A stretch of DNA of 64,000 nt from Sphingosinicella humi. Lineage in GTDB: Bacteria; Pseudomonadota; Alphaproteobacteria; Sphingomonadales; Sphingomonadaceae. A program made the position numbers and the translations under genes. The stretch lies in assembly GCF_003129465.1 (NCBI RefSeq), contig NZ_QFFF01000001.1, positions 1,411,501 to 1,475,500 of the forward strand, read 5' to 3'. A model generated the notes under the pieces. It was not told the origin of the DNA. It saw nothing but the letters and a program-made list of their open reading frames with translations, and did no database searches. Positions 44,649 through 54,653 of this stretch are shown in pieces (position 1 is the stretch's first letter; the number at the start of each line of letters is the position of its first letter).

Positions 44649-45959
44649 ATGAGTGTGATCAAGATGAAGGCGTCGGACGTCGAGGCAAAGCCGCTTAGCG
44701 GCGGCGGCATGGATCGGGTCGTCGAGAAAAAGGGGCTGTCGAAGCAGGTCAAGCTCGGCATCGGCGGCGCCGTGCTGCTGATTGCCGCCACCGGCTTCTA
44801 TACGATGGCGCCCAGCGCCGACACCCAGACGGTTGCCGCCGATCGAGTGACGATCTCCACCGTCGAGCGCGGCACCTTCGATGATTTCCTCCCGCTGCGT
44901 GCCCGCGTCACCCCGCTGGTCAGCGTCTATCTGGATGCGATCGAGGGCGGCCGGGTCGAGGAGGTGCTCGTCGAGGACGGCGCCATGGTCCAGAAGGGAC
45001 AACTCCTCGCCGTCCTCTCCAACTCCGACCTTCAGCTCAACCTGCTCGCTCGCCAAGCCGACGTCTCGCGCGAGCTCAACTCGATGCGCAGCCAGGAGCT
45101 GGCGCTGTCGCAGACCCGCCTCTCCAACCAGCGCGCGCTGATCGAGGCCCGGCTCACCGCCGAGAAGGCGGAGCGGCAATATAATCTGCAGAAGCCGCTC
45201 GCCGATAAGGGCTTCGTCGCCGGCAAGGTCTTTCGTGACACGCGTGATGAATATGAGGCCGCCCGACAGCGCTATGAGGTGGTCCAGCGCGCCCAGGCGA
45301 CCGACGAGCGGCTGCAAACGAGTCAGCTCGCCCAGCTCCGTGCCTCCAACGCGTCCCTGGCGGACAGCCTCCAGATCGCCCGCTCGACCCTCGACGCGCT
45401 GAACATTCGCGCTCCGGTCGCCGGCCAGCTCACTGCTTTCTCGATCCAGGTCGGGCAATCGATGAGTCAGGGGGAGCGGCTGGGCCAGATCGATACGGCC
45501 GGCAACAAGCTCGTCGCCCAGGTCGACGAATTCTATCTCGGCCGTGTGGAGCCGGGGCAGAAGGCGACCGCCGAGTGGGGCGGCAAGACCTACAACCTCA
45601 AGGTCGCGAAAATCTATCCGCAGGTCAGGAACGGCACGTTCGAGGTGGACTTCCACTTCGTCGGCCAGGCGCCTGAGGATGTGCAGCGCGGCCAGACGCT
45701 TCAGACGAAGCTGACCCTGGGCGATCCCGCCCCGGCTTTGCTCATCCCCAACGGCGCCTTCTACAATGAGACGGGCGGCAGCTGGGTCTTCGTCGTGGCG
45801 CCCGACGGCGACGAGGCGGTGAAGCGCCCCGTCCGGCTCGGCCGCCGCAATTCCAATTATATCGAAGTCCTCGAAGGGCTGGAGCCCGGAGAGAAGGTCC
45901 TCACCTCACCCTATACCGGTTTCGCCGACAAGGATCGGCTCGACCTCGAATCTGAATAA
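44649..45959 (+). CDS. Periplasmic adaptor (HlyD/MacA-type membrane fusion protein)
   Basis: The 436-residue protein has a cytoplasmic N-terminus, one membrane helix (about 36-52), a biotinyl-lipoyl domain split around a long coiled-coil hairpin (about 125-245, rich in Gln, Arg, Glu, Ala), the closing RAPVAGQLTAFSIQVGQSM strand and a beta-barrel/membrane-proximal domain (LLIPNGAFYNETGGSWVFVV). It would link the inner-membrane permeases to the periplasm or an outer-membrane channel. I use ATG 44649, 10 bases after GGGAGG. It is the first gene of the sigma-54 operon. No TolC-like gene is present. Confidence 0.92.
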   Translation: MSVIKMKASDVEAKPLSGGGMDRVVEKKGLSKQVKLGIGGAVLLIAATGFYTMAPSADTQTVAADRVTISTVERGTFDDFLPLRARVTPLVSVYLDAIEGGRVEEVLVEDGAMVQKGQLLAVLSNSDLQLNLLARQADVSRELNSMRSQELALSQTRLSNQRALIEARLTAEKAERQYNLQKPLADKGFVAGKVFRDTRDEYEAARQRYEVVQRAQATDERLQTSQLAQLRASNASLADSLQIARSTLDALNIRAPVAGQLTAFSIQVGQSMSQGERLGQIDTAGNKLVAQVDEFYLGRVEPGQKATAEWGGKTYNLKVAKIYPQVRNGTFEVDFHFVGQAPEDVQRGQTLQTKLTLGDPAPALLIPNGAFYNETGGSWVFVVAPDGDEAVKRPVRLGRRNSNYIEVLEGLEPGEKVLTSPYTGFADKDRLDLESE

Positions 45960-45974
45960 GAAGGAGCTGGTCTA

Positions 45975-46655
45975 ATGCTGAGCATGCGCGATCTGACGCG
46001 GGTCTACCGCACCGACACCGTCGAAACGACGGCCCTCGACGGCATCAACCTCGAGATCGAGGACGGCGAGTTCGTCGCCGTGATGGGTCCGTCGGGCTGC
46101 GGCAAGTCCACCTTGCTCAACGTCATCGGCATGCTCGATAGCCCGACGAGCGGCTCCTACGTCTTCAACGGCGAGGAAGTGGCCGGGCTTCCCGAAGCGA
46201 AGCTCGCCGACGTCCGAAAGAAAAATCTCGGCTTCATCTTCCAGAGCTTCAACCTGGTCGACGAGCTTTCCGTGCGGGAGAATGTGGAGCTCGCACTCCT
46301 CTATCACGACGTGCCCGCTTCCGAGCGCCGGCGCCGCGCGGACGAGGTGATGGACAAGGTCGGCATCGGCCACCGCGCCAAGCACCGGCCGAGCCAGCTT
46401 TCGGGCGGCCAGCAGCAGCGCGTCGCCGTCGCCCGCGCCCTCATCGCCGAGCCGAAGCTGATCCTCGCGGACGAGCCGACCGGCAACCTCGACACGCATC
46501 ATGGCGAGGAAGTGATGAAGATGCTGCAGTCCCTGAACGCGGAAGGTTCGACCATCGTCATGGTCACCCACTCGCCGGGACATGCCGATTATGCCGGCCG
46601 CGTCGTCAACATGCTCGACGGCCGCATCCTGCAGGAGCGGCGCCGGGCCGCATAA
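45975..46655 (+). CDS. ABC transporter ATPase, MacB/LolD type
   Basis: The 226-residue ATPase has Walker A (GPSGCGKST), Q loop ([17 protein letters not shown]), signature LSGGQQQR, Walker B ([12 protein letters not shown]) and H loop ([11 protein letters not shown]). It is of the type that works with FtsX-like permeases in mechanotransmission transporters. It starts 15 bases after the adaptor and is the only ATPase for the three permeases that follow. Confidence 0.95.
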   Translation: MLSMRDLTRVYRTDTVETTALDGINLEIEDGEFVAVMGPSGCGKSTLLNVIGMLDSPTSGSYVFNGEEVAGLPEAKLADVRKKNLGFIFQSFNLVDELSVRENVELALLYHDVPASERRRRADEVMDKVGIGHRAKHRPSQLSGGQQQRVAVARALIAEPKLILADEPTGNLDTHHGEEVMKMLQSLNAEGSTIVMVTHSPGHADYAGRVVNMLDGRILQERRRAA

Positions 46656-46663
46656 GGCTTTCA

Positions 46664-46724
46664 CCTCCGTCGCTTGAAACGGCGGAGGATCGGGGTGGGG
46701 ACGGGTTGGGTCATGGCACCCGTC
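46664..46724 (+). other. Two hairpins between the ATPase and the first permease
   Basis: Stems 46664-46669/46683-46688 (CCTCCG/CGGAGG) and 46700-46706/46718-46724 (GACGGGT/ACCCGTC) lie in the 115-base gap. They could lower permease expression relative to the adaptor and ATPase by partial termination or RNA processing. Confidence 0.4.
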
Positions 46725-46770
46725 CTCATTCACGCCCGCTGTCGATGCGGGCTTGGAGGAGATGGTCGCG

Positions 46771-49269
46771 ATGTGGCGGAATTATCTCACGGTGGGAATC
46801 CGGGCGCTGGCCAAGAACAAGACCTACGCCTTCATCAACATATTCGGCCTCGCCATCGGCATGGCGGCGTGCCTGATGATCCTGCTCTACGTCCGCTACG
46901 AGATGAGCTACGACAAGTGGATCCCGGACGCGGAGCGGATCTACCAGGTCCAGAGCTGGTATAAATCGAGCGAGACGGGCGAGGAAACCTTCCTCCAGAT
47001 GACGCCCTGGGCGTCGGGCGCGGCGATCCAGAAGGATTTTCCCCAGGTCGAGAGCCAGGTCTACCTCTTCAACAACAATCCCGTCTTCCTGAAGAACGGG
47101 GAAGCCACGTCGAGCGAGGACTTCCTCTTCACCGACGGGAATTTCCTCGCAACCGTGCCGCTGCCGCTGAAGCGCGGCGACGCGAACGCGCTGGGCCAGG
47201 TCAACACCGTCGTGCTGACCGAGAGCGAGGCGCGGCGGCTTTACGGCACCGACGATGTCGTGGGCCAGACGCTGACCATGATCACGCGCGGCATCACGCG
47301 CGATTTCCGCATCACGGGCATTCTCCAGGATCTGCCGAAGAACACCCATTTCAAGACGACCGGCATCGCGAGGCTCGATTATCCGGGCTACAATTTCGAC
47401 ACGCCGGACGTGCTCACCTGCTGGGGCTGCCAGAACGGACACATCTATCTGAAGCTGAAGCCCGGCGCCGATCCGCAGGCGGTCGAAGCCGGCTTCCCGG
47501 CCTGGGAGAAGCGCAACATCCCCGACCAGAATTCGGGCGAGGCGCGGTTCAACGCCGGCGACGACCAGGACTGGCACATCGTCAACGTCGAGGACGTGCA
47601 TCTCGGCAAGGCGCAGGCGGGCGCTATGTCCGTCGGCAACGATCGGACCACGATCGTCACCTTCGCGATCATCGCGGTGCTGATCCTCGGCATGGCGGTC
47701 GTCAACTTCACCAACCTCGCCACGGCGCGCGCCAGCCAGCGCGCCCGCGAAGTCGCGCTGCGCAAGGTGCTCGGCGCGACGCGGCGGCAGCTCATCATGC
47801 AATTCATCGGCGAGTCCATCATCGTCTCGGTGGTGGCGATGCTGATTGCGCTGGCGATGGTCGAGCTCGCCATCCGGCCGTTCGCCGCCTTCCTCGAGGC
47901 GGACCTTTCCATCTCCTATTTCGGCACCGGCGGCATCCTCATTCCGGTGCTGCTGCTGGTGACGATCGTAGGCGTGTTCGGAGGCCTCTATCCCGCCTTC
48001 TTCCTGTCTCGCTTCCAGCCGGCTTCGGTGCTGAAGGCCAATAAGTCGTCGGCCGAAACGCCCGGCACCGGGCGGCTGCGCAATGCGCTGGTGATCGCCC
48101 AGTTCGCGGTGTCGATCGGGCTCATCATCTGCACGGCCATCATCTACGGCCAGACCGTCTACGCCCGCACCGTCGATCCGGGCTACAACCGCGACAACAT
48201 CCTCCAGGTCGAGGAGCTCTCCCGCTACCAGCTGATCGACAAGGGCGAGGCGATCGCCGAGCGGGCGAAGCGGGTTCCCGGCGTGGTCGCGGCCGGCCGC
48301 ACGACCATCGGCGTCGCTACGGACAATAACAACAACACCGGCTTCATGGTCCCGGGCAATCCGGAGCCGATCACCATCGGCAACTATCAGGTGGACGAGG
48401 GCTTCTTCGACGCGATGGGCATCACCCTCGCCGCCGGCCGCTGGTTCCAGGAAGCGCGGCCGATGGACGACATGACGCTGCCCTATCCGCCCGAAGACGA
48501 GTCGCAGCGGGCGATGGCGCAGCGCGGCGGCAATATCGTGGTCAACGAGCTGGCGACGCAGCGGCTGGGCTTCAAGAGCCCGGCGGACGCCGTCGGCAAG
48601 ACTTTGAAGGCGGCGCTGGTCGACAATGAGATCGGGCTCGTGCCCGTCACCATCATCGGCGTGGTCAAGGACTCCCGCTTCCGTTCGGTGAAGCTGCCGC
48701 TCGACCCGATCATGTTCACCAACTGGAACAGCGGCCACACCCACCTCATCGTCCGCTACAATGGCGATCCCAAGGCGGTGCGGGCCGGCATCGAGCAGAT
48801 GTGGAAGGGCATCACCACCGACGTCCCGTTCAAGGCCGAATATAGCGACGACATTATCGGCGAGCTTTACGAGGCCGAGGACGCGCGCGCGCAAACCTTC
48901 GCCGCTTTCGCCTTGCTGGCGGTGATCGTCGCCTGCCTCGGCCTCTTCGGCCTCGCCGCCTTCACCGCCGAGCGGCGGACCAAGGAGATCGGCATCCGCA
49001 AGGTGATGGGCGCGCGCAGCCGCGACATCGTGCGCCTGCTCGCCTGGCAATTCTCCAAGCCGGTCATCATCGCCAACCTCATCGCCTGGCCGATCGCCTG
49101 GTGGGCGATGCGGGACTGGCTCAACACGTTTGATGCGCGCATCGACCTCGGCCCCGGTCCCTTCGTGCTGGCGGCGGTCCTGGCGCTCACCATCGCCATC
49201 GGCACCATCGCCGGCCACGCCTTCAAGGTGGCACGCTCCAACCCCATCAACGCCCTCCGCTACGAGTAG
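46771..49269 (+). CDS. FtsX/MacB-type ABC permease 1
   Basis: The 832-residue permease has a duplicated plan: an N-terminal helix (NKTYAFINIFGLAIGMAACLMILLY), a periplasmic MacB-PCD domain, three helices with the coupling motif REVALRKVLGATRRQLIMQFIGES, then a second helix, periplasmic domain and three-helix set (RRTKEIGIRKVMGARSRDIVRLLAWQFSKPV). I use ATG 46771 (MWRNYLTVG), matching its two paralogues and 9 bases after GAGGAG. It is the first of three tandem paralogues. Confidence 0.93.
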   Translation: MWRNYLTVGIRALAKNKTYAFINIFGLAIGMAACLMILLYVRYEMSYDKWIPDAERIYQVQSWYKSSETGEETFLQMTPWASGAAIQKDFPQVESQVYLFNNNPVFLKNGEATSSEDFLFTDGNFLATVPLPLKRGDANALGQVNTVVLTESEARRLYGTDDVVGQTLTMITRGITRDFRITGILQDLPKNTHFKTTGIARLDYPGYNFDTPDVLTCWGCQNGHIYLKLKPGADPQAVEAGFPAWEKRNIPDQNSGEARFNAGDDQDWHIVNVEDVHLGKAQAGAMSVGNDRTTIVTFAIIAVLILGMAVVNFTNLATARASQRAREVALRKVLGATRRQLIMQFIGESIIVSVVAMLIALAMVELAIRPFAAFLEADLSISYFGTGGILIPVLLLVTIVGVFGGLYPAFFLSRFQPASVLKANKSSAETPGTGRLRNALVIAQFAVSIGLIICTAIIYGQTVYARTVDPGYNRDNILQVEELSRYQLIDKGEAIAERAKRVPGVVAAGRTTIGVATDNNNNTGFMVPGNPEPITIGNYQVDEGFFDAMGITLAAGRWFQEARPMDDMTLPYPPEDESQRAMAQRGGNIVVNELATQRLGFKSPADAVGKTLKAALVDNEIGLVPVTIIGVVKDSRFRSVKLPLDPIMFTNWNSGHTHLIVRYNGDPKAVRAGIEQMWKGITTDVPFKAEYSDDIIGELYEAEDARAQTFAAFALLAVIVACLGLFGLAAFTAERRTKEIGIRKVMGARSRDIVRLLAWQFSKPVIIANLIAWPIAWWAMRDWLNTFDARIDLGPGPFVLAAVLALTIAIGTIAGHAFKVARSNPINALRYE

Positions 49270-49281
49270 GAAAAACAAGAT

Positions 49282-51789
49282 ATGTGGCGCAATTATCTGA
49301 CGGTCGGTGTCCGGGCTCTCGGCAAGAACAAGACCTATGCCCTGATCAACATCTTGGGGCTGGCGATCGGCATGGCCGCGTGCCTGATCCTGCTGCTCTT
49401 CGTGCGCTACGAGCTCACCTATGACGAGGCGTTGCCCGGGTCCGAGAACGCCTATCAGTTCCAGACCTACTACACCGATCCCGACACGGGCGAGGAGGGC
49501 AACCTCCAGATGGCGGCCTATGCCACCAAGCAGGCGCTGCTGAAGGACTTTCCGCAGATCGATCAGATCGTCTACGCGCAGTGGTCGGGTCCGGTGGTGA
49601 TCAAGGACGGCGAAGCGTTCGACGTCGAGGACTTCAAGTTCGTCGACGGGCCGCTGTTCGAGATCCTCCAATTCCCCTTCGTCCAGGGAAATCCGGGGAC
49701 CGCGCTCGCCCAGCCGGGTTCGATCGTGCTGACCGAGAGTGAGGCTGAGAAACGTTTCGGCAACGAGAATCCGATGGGCCAGACGCTGACCGTCGTCGCC
49801 CAGGGCGTCAACACCGACTATCGCGTCACCGGCATCATCCAGGATCCGCCCAAGAACAGCCATGTGAAGCTGACCATGGCGGCGCGCTACGATCCCGCCA
49901 CCTATTGGGCCGACAATCCCGACTTCCTCACTTCCTTCGGCTGGCAGTCCGGCCATGTCTACGTGAAGCTGAAGCCCGGCACCGATCCGCAGGCGATCAA
50001 CAGCCAGCTCCAGGCCTGGGAGAAGCGCAACATCCCCGACCAGTTCTTCGGCGGGCAGCGCTTCAACCAGGGCGACCAGGCCGATTTCGGCCTCGTCAAC
50101 ATCCGCGACGTCCATCTCGGCGAGGCCCAGGACGGCGCGATGACTCCCGGCAACGATCGCCGCTCGATCATCACCTTCGCCATCGTCGCCTTGCTCATCC
50201 TCGGCATGGCCTGCGTCAACTTCACCAACCTCGCCACCGCCCGCGCCAGCCAGCGGGCCCGTGAGGTGGCGCTGCGGAAAGTGCTCGGCGCCAATCGCAA
50301 GCAGCTCATCGTTCAGTTCATCGGCGAGTCCGTGCTGGTCGCCGCCTTCGCCATGCTGCTCGCCCTGGCGATGACGGAGCTGGCGCTGCCGGTCATCTCC
50401 AACTTCCTCGAAGCGGATCTGGCGCTCAACTATTTCGGCGAAGGCGGCCTGATATTGCCGATCCTGGCGCTGGTGCTCGTCGTCGGTGCGGCGGGTGGCA
50501 TCTATCCCGCCTTCTACCTGTCGCGCTTCCAGCCGGCCCAGGTGCTGAAGGCCAACAAGTCGTCCGCCGAGGCGCAGGGCACCGGCCGACTGCGCAACGT
50601 GCTGGTGGTGAGCCAGTTCGCCGTTTCCATCGGCCTCATCATCTGCACGGCGGTGGTCTACCTCCAGACGGTCCACGCCCGCACGGCGGACCCGGGCTAT
50701 AATCGCGAAGGCCTGATCCAGATCGCCGGCATCGGTCGCCGCCAGCTCGAACCGGTCGTCGAGCCGCTGATGCGCGAGATCGGCAAGATCGACGGCGTCG
50801 TCGGCACCGGCCGCACCACCATCGGCATCGCCACCGGCAACAGCAGCAACACGGGCGTCCAGCTGCCGGGCCGCGACCAGCCGATCAACATCGGCCAATA
50901 TTATATCGATGACGGTTTCTTCGAGACGATGGGCATCGACCTGCTCGCCGGCCGCACCTTCGACGAGAATCGGCCCGCCGACAGCTCCGAGCGTCCCTTC
51001 CCCGAAGATCCCGCGGCCGAGCAGGCCTTCGCTGCGCGCGGCGCCAATGTCGTCGTCAACGAGTTGGCGGCCAAGCGCATGGGCTTCGCCTCTTCGCAAC
51101 AGGCCGTCGGCAAGACCCTGAAGGCCGCGCTCGTCGACCCGGAATATGGCGGCATGGTGCCGGTAACGATCATCGGCGTGGTCGAGGATTCCCGCTTCCG
51201 CTCGGTGCGGGAGCCGATCGACTCGATCATGTTCTTCTACGCGCCCAACTTCGTGAACGAATTGCTCGTCCGCTACGACAGCGACAATCCCGCCGCGGTG
51301 CGCGACCGGATCGAGGGGGTGTGGAAGCGGATGGCGCCGGAAGTGCCGTTCGACGCCAAGTTCAGCGAGGAGATCATCGGCGAGCTCTACGAGGCGGAGG
51401 ACGCCCGCGCGACGATCTTCGCCGGCTTCGCCGTGCTCGCCGTCATCGTCGCTTGCCTCGGCCTCTTTGGCCTCGCCGCCTTCACTGCAGAGCGGCGCAC
51501 CAAGGAGATCGGCATCCGCAAGGTGATGGGCGCTCGGTCACGCGACATCGTTCGCCTGCTTGCCTGGCAGTTCTCCAAGCCGGTGATCATCGCCAACCTC
51601 ATCGCCTGGCCCGTCGCCTGGTGGGTGATGCGCGATTGGCTCAACACCTTCGACGCCCGCATCGACCTCGGCCTGACGCCGTTCGTCCTCGCGGCCATCA
51701 TCGCCCTCGCCATCGCGATCGGCACCATCGCCGGACACGCGCTCAAGGTCGCTCGCGCCAATCCGATCCACGCGCTGCGTTACGAATAG
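49282..51789 (+). CDS. FtsX/MacB-type ABC permease 2
   Basis: The 835-residue permease is a close paralogue of permease 1. The start (MWRNYLTVGVRALGKNKTYA) and last 110 residues are almost the same, while the periplasmic domains differ clearly. The spacing of 12 bases shows co-translation. Both coupling motifs are intact (REVALRKVLGANRKQLIVQF; TKEIGIRKVMGARSRDIV). The sequence difference in the periplasmic parts suggests different cargo or partner contacts. Confidence 0.93.
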   Translation: MWRNYLTVGVRALGKNKTYALINILGLAIGMAACLILLLFVRYELTYDEALPGSENAYQFQTYYTDPDTGEEGNLQMAAYATKQALLKDFPQIDQIVYAQWSGPVVIKDGEAFDVEDFKFVDGPLFEILQFPFVQGNPGTALAQPGSIVLTESEAEKRFGNENPMGQTLTVVAQGVNTDYRVTGIIQDPPKNSHVKLTMAARYDPATYWADNPDFLTSFGWQSGHVYVKLKPGTDPQAINSQLQAWEKRNIPDQFFGGQRFNQGDQADFGLVNIRDVHLGEAQDGAMTPGNDRRSIITFAIVALLILGMACVNFTNLATARASQRAREVALRKVLGANRKQLIVQFIGESVLVAAFAMLLALAMTELALPVISNFLEADLALNYFGEGGLILPILALVLVVGAAGGIYPAFYLSRFQPAQVLKANKSSAEAQGTGRLRNVLVVSQFAVSIGLIICTAVVYLQTVHARTADPGYNREGLIQIAGIGRRQLEPVVEPLMREIGKIDGVVGTGRTTIGIATGNSSNTGVQLPGRDQPINIGQYYIDDGFFETMGIDLLAGRTFDENRPADSSERPFPEDPAAEQAFAARGANVVVNELAAKRMGFASSQQAVGKTLKAALVDPEYGGMVPVTIIGVVEDSRFRSVREPIDSIMFFYAPNFVNELLVRYDSDNPAAVRDRIEGVWKRMAPEVPFDAKFSEEIIGELYEAEDARATIFAGFAVLAVIVACLGLFGLAAFTAERRTKEIGIRKVMGARSRDIVRLLAWQFSKPVIIANLIAWPVAWWVMRDWLNTFDARIDLGLTPFVLAAIIALAIAIGTIAGHALKVARANPIHALRYE

Positions 51790-51808
51790 GAGAAGGAGTC
51801 ACGGGGGC

Positions 51809-54313
51809 ATGTGGAGGAACTATCTGACGGTCGGCTTCAGGGCGCTGGCGAAAAACAAGGCTTATGCCTTCATCAATATCGTTGGCCTGGCGCTGGGGAT
51901 CGCCGCCTGCCTGATGATCCTCCTCTACGTCCGCTACGAGTCGAGCTATGACCAATGGCTGCCGGACAGCGAGCGCATCTATCAGGTGCAGGCGACCTGG
52001 CATGAGCCGGGGCAGCCGGTGACGCGATCGCAGAACAGCCCCTTCCCGGTGCGCGATAGGCTGAAGGGAGGGTTCCCGCAGATCGAGGCGCTCACGGTCA
52101 TGAGCAATGGCCAGACCGTGACGATGCGCGACGGCCAGGCGATCTTCCTCGACGTCGCCTCGGTCGATCCCAGCTTCTTCGAGATCTTCCAGCTTCCGTT
52201 CGCGCATGGAGACGCGGCGAGCGCGCTGCGCGACACCAATTCGATCGTGCTCACTGAAACGGAGGCGGTGAAGGCGTTCGGCACCACCGACGTCGTCGGC
52301 CAAACGATGAGTCTGGGGGCAGGGGAAGGCAAGCGCGACCATCTGATCACGGGCGTGCTTCGCGACCTGCCGAAGAATTCAAGCCTGCGGCTCGCCATCG
52401 TCTACCACTACAATCCCAGCGACTATGATTGGCTCCCCGGCGCCAAGGGTTGGGGCAATATGAACCAGCAGCATTATGTGAAGCTGCGTGCCGGCGCCGA
52501 CGCGGCCGCCATCAATGCCGCTCTTCCCGCCTGGGAAAAGCGCACGATCGCGCCCCAGATAATCGACGGCAAACCCTCCTCGCAGGCCGACATCATGGAC
52601 CTGGAGCTGGTGCCGATCGGCGACGTGCACCTCGGCCCCGCCCAATCGAATGCGCTGCGGCCCGGCGGCGATCCGCGCGCGCTTGCCACCTTCACCATAG
52701 TGGCGCTGCTGACGCTCGGCATGGCGGTGATGAACTTCATCAACCTGTCGACGGCCAGGGCCACTCAGCGCGCCCGCGAAGTGGCGCTGCGCAAGGTTCT
52801 CGGCGCGAGGCGTGGCCAGCTCATAACCCAGCTGATTGGCGAATCCCTGGTGCTGACCGCCTTCGCCATGCTGCTGGCGCTGACGATGGTCGAGCTCGCC
52901 GTACCCTGGGTGGGCGCCTGGATCGGAGCCGACCTGGAGATGGCCTATTTGGGCAGAGACGGCATGCTGGTCCCGGCCTTGGTGCTGTTCGCCTCCGTCG
53001 GCATTCTCGGTGGGCTGTATCCGGCCTTGTATCTGAGCCGCTTCCAGCCCGCGGCGGTGCTTAGGGCCAACAAGTCTTCGGCCGAAACGCCGGGCAGCGG
53101 CCGGCTCAGGACCGCCCTCGTGTTGCTCCAGTTCGCCATCGCCATCGGCCTCATCATCTGCACGTCGGTGATCTATTCGCAGACGCGCTATGTCGAGACG
53201 ATCGATCCTGGCTATCGCCGCGACGGGCTGATCCAGATCGATTCCGCCTGGCGCTTCGCCGGCGACAGCAGCCGGTACGAGGTGGCCCGCCGCGAGATGC
53301 TGGCGATCCCCGGCGTGGTGGCGGCGGGGCGCACCAATCTCGGCCTCGCCGCGACCAACAAGAACATCCTGGCGGTGCGCGCGCCCGGCGCGCCGGAGGA
53401 TTTGTCGATCGGCTATTACGGCATCGACACCGATTTCCTGCGGACCATGGATGTGCCGCTGCTCGCGGGCCGCTTCCTGGGCGATCAATATGCGAACGAC
53501 CGGATGCTGCGCCCGGGCTACGACGCGGACGAAGCCGGGTACGCGGCGGTGATGGCACAGCTCGCCGCCCGCGGGCTGAACGTCGTCGTCAATCGGACGG
53601 CCGCGGCGTTGATTGGCTTCCAGTCGCCGGCGGCGGCGGTCGGCCAAACGATCAAGGTCGGCATCGACGGCGACAACATGATCCCCTCGACCATCGTCGG
53701 CGTCGTCGAAGATACCCGCATCCGCACAGCCCGCGACGCGATCGAGCCTCTGGTCTATGGCTACGATCCCGATCGCACCGACCAGGTCATGGTCCGCTAT
53801 GCCGCCGCCAAGCCCGGCGAGGTGATGGCCGGCCTCAACGCAGTCTGGCGCCGGTTTGAGCCGGAGATTCCGTTTCAGGGGCGGTTCGCCGAGGATATCG
53901 TCGCCGAAGTTTATGAGGCCGATCGGGCGCGGGGCGCGCTGTTCGCGGCCTTCTCGGCGCTGGCGGTGGTGATCGCGTGCCTCGGCCTCTACAGCCTCGC
54001 CTCCTTCGCGACCGAGCGGCGGACCAAGGAGATCGGCATCCGCAAGGTGCTCGGCGCCAAGGTGCGCGACATCGTCCGCCTGCTCGCCTGGCAATTCTCG
54101 AAGCCGGTCGTGCTCGCCAACCTCATCGCCTGGCCGCTCGCCTGGTGGGCGATGCGTGACTGGCTGAACGGCTTCGACGCCCGCATCGACCTCGGCCCGA
54201 CGCCGTTCCTGGCGGCGGGCGTGCTGGCGCTCGCCATCGCGATCGGAACCGTCGCCGGCCACGCCTTCAGGGCCGCCCGCCTCAACCCCATCCAAGCGCT
54301 CAGATACGAATAG
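51809..54313 (+). CDS. FtsX/MacB-type ABC permease 3
   Basis: The 834-residue permease is the most divergent of the three, but it keeps the same plan (MWRNYLTVGFRALAKNKAYAF; REVALRKVLGARRGQLITQL; TKEIGIRKVLGAKVRDIVRLLAWQFSKPV). The periplasmic domains share only scattered positions with the other two. The gap to permease 2 is 19 bases with GGAGAAGGAG as SD. Confidence 0.93.
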   Translation: MWRNYLTVGFRALAKNKAYAFINIVGLALGIAACLMILLYVRYESSYDQWLPDSERIYQVQATWHEPGQPVTRSQNSPFPVRDRLKGGFPQIEALTVMSNGQTVTMRDGQAIFLDVASVDPSFFEIFQLPFAHGDAASALRDTNSIVLTETEAVKAFGTTDVVGQTMSLGAGEGKRDHLITGVLRDLPKNSSLRLAIVYHYNPSDYDWLPGAKGWGNMNQQHYVKLRAGADAAAINAALPAWEKRTIAPQIIDGKPSSQADIMDLELVPIGDVHLGPAQSNALRPGGDPRALATFTIVALLTLGMAVMNFINLSTARATQRAREVALRKVLGARRGQLITQLIGESLVLTAFAMLLALTMVELAVPWVGAWIGADLEMAYLGRDGMLVPALVLFASVGILGGLYPALYLSRFQPAAVLRANKSSAETPGSGRLRTALVLLQFAIAIGLIICTSVIYSQTRYVETIDPGYRRDGLIQIDSAWRFAGDSSRYEVARREMLAIPGVVAAGRTNLGLAATNKNILAVRAPGAPEDLSIGYYGIDTDFLRTMDVPLLAGRFLGDQYANDRMLRPGYDADEAGYAAVMAQLAARGLNVVVNRTAAALIGFQSPAAAVGQTIKVGIDGDNMIPSTIVGVVEDTRIRTARDAIEPLVYGYDPDRTDQVMVRYAAAKPGEVMAGLNAVWRRFEPEIPFQGRFAEDIVAEVYEADRARGALFAAFSALAVVIACLGLYSLASFATERRTKEIGIRKVLGAKVRDIVRLLAWQFSKPVVLANLIAWPLAWWAMRDWLNGFDARIDLGPTPFLAAGVLALAIAIGTVAGHAFRAARLNPIQALRYE

Positions 54314-54322
54314 AAAGCTCCT

Positions 54323-54565
54323 ATGACCGCACTCGTCTGGGCGGCCGCCGCCCTCGCCATCACCTCGATCGTCAGCGTCGCCCTTCTCAGAGGCTGGCGC
54401 GGCTGGCTCGACCTCAAGCGCTACGAGATCGCCGCCGACCGTTCCGGACCGGAGCCGGAGCCGGAGCCGGAGGATGATACCTCGTCGGGCCTGCGCATCG
54501 AAATGGCCGACATCCGCGAGCGCCTACGCAAGCTGGAGGCGATCGCCACCGGAGTCGATCTCTGA
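54323..54565 (+). CDS. Small single-helix membrane protein
   Basis: The 80-residue protein has one N-terminal helix (VWAAAALAITSIVSVALL), a basic stretch, an acidic EPEPEPEDD segment and a C-terminal helical stretch (IEMADIRERLRKLEAIA) that could form a coiled coil. It starts 9 bases after permease 3 and is probably the last gene of the export operon. It resembles the PspB/small-envelope-sensor type only in layout; no family is recognised. Confidence 0.7.
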   Translation: MTALVWAAAALAITSIVSVALLRGWRGWLDLKRYEIAADRSGPEPEPEPEDDTSSGLRIEMADIRERLRKLEAIATGVDL

Positions 54566-54653
54566 CGAAGCCTCTTCCGCATGCGGCTTTCCGGCCTCTA
54601 TTGCGGCGCTGGCGATCTTCGGGGTGATGATCGCGAGACCGGAGATTTCGATT

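Noticed and set aside
46726-51099. A 1457-codon open frame on the minus strand opposite permeases 1 and 2
   Set aside because: It is antisense to two clear ABC permeases. Its translation is Arg/Asp/His/Gly-rich with no domain, a usual by-product of high GC at third positions.
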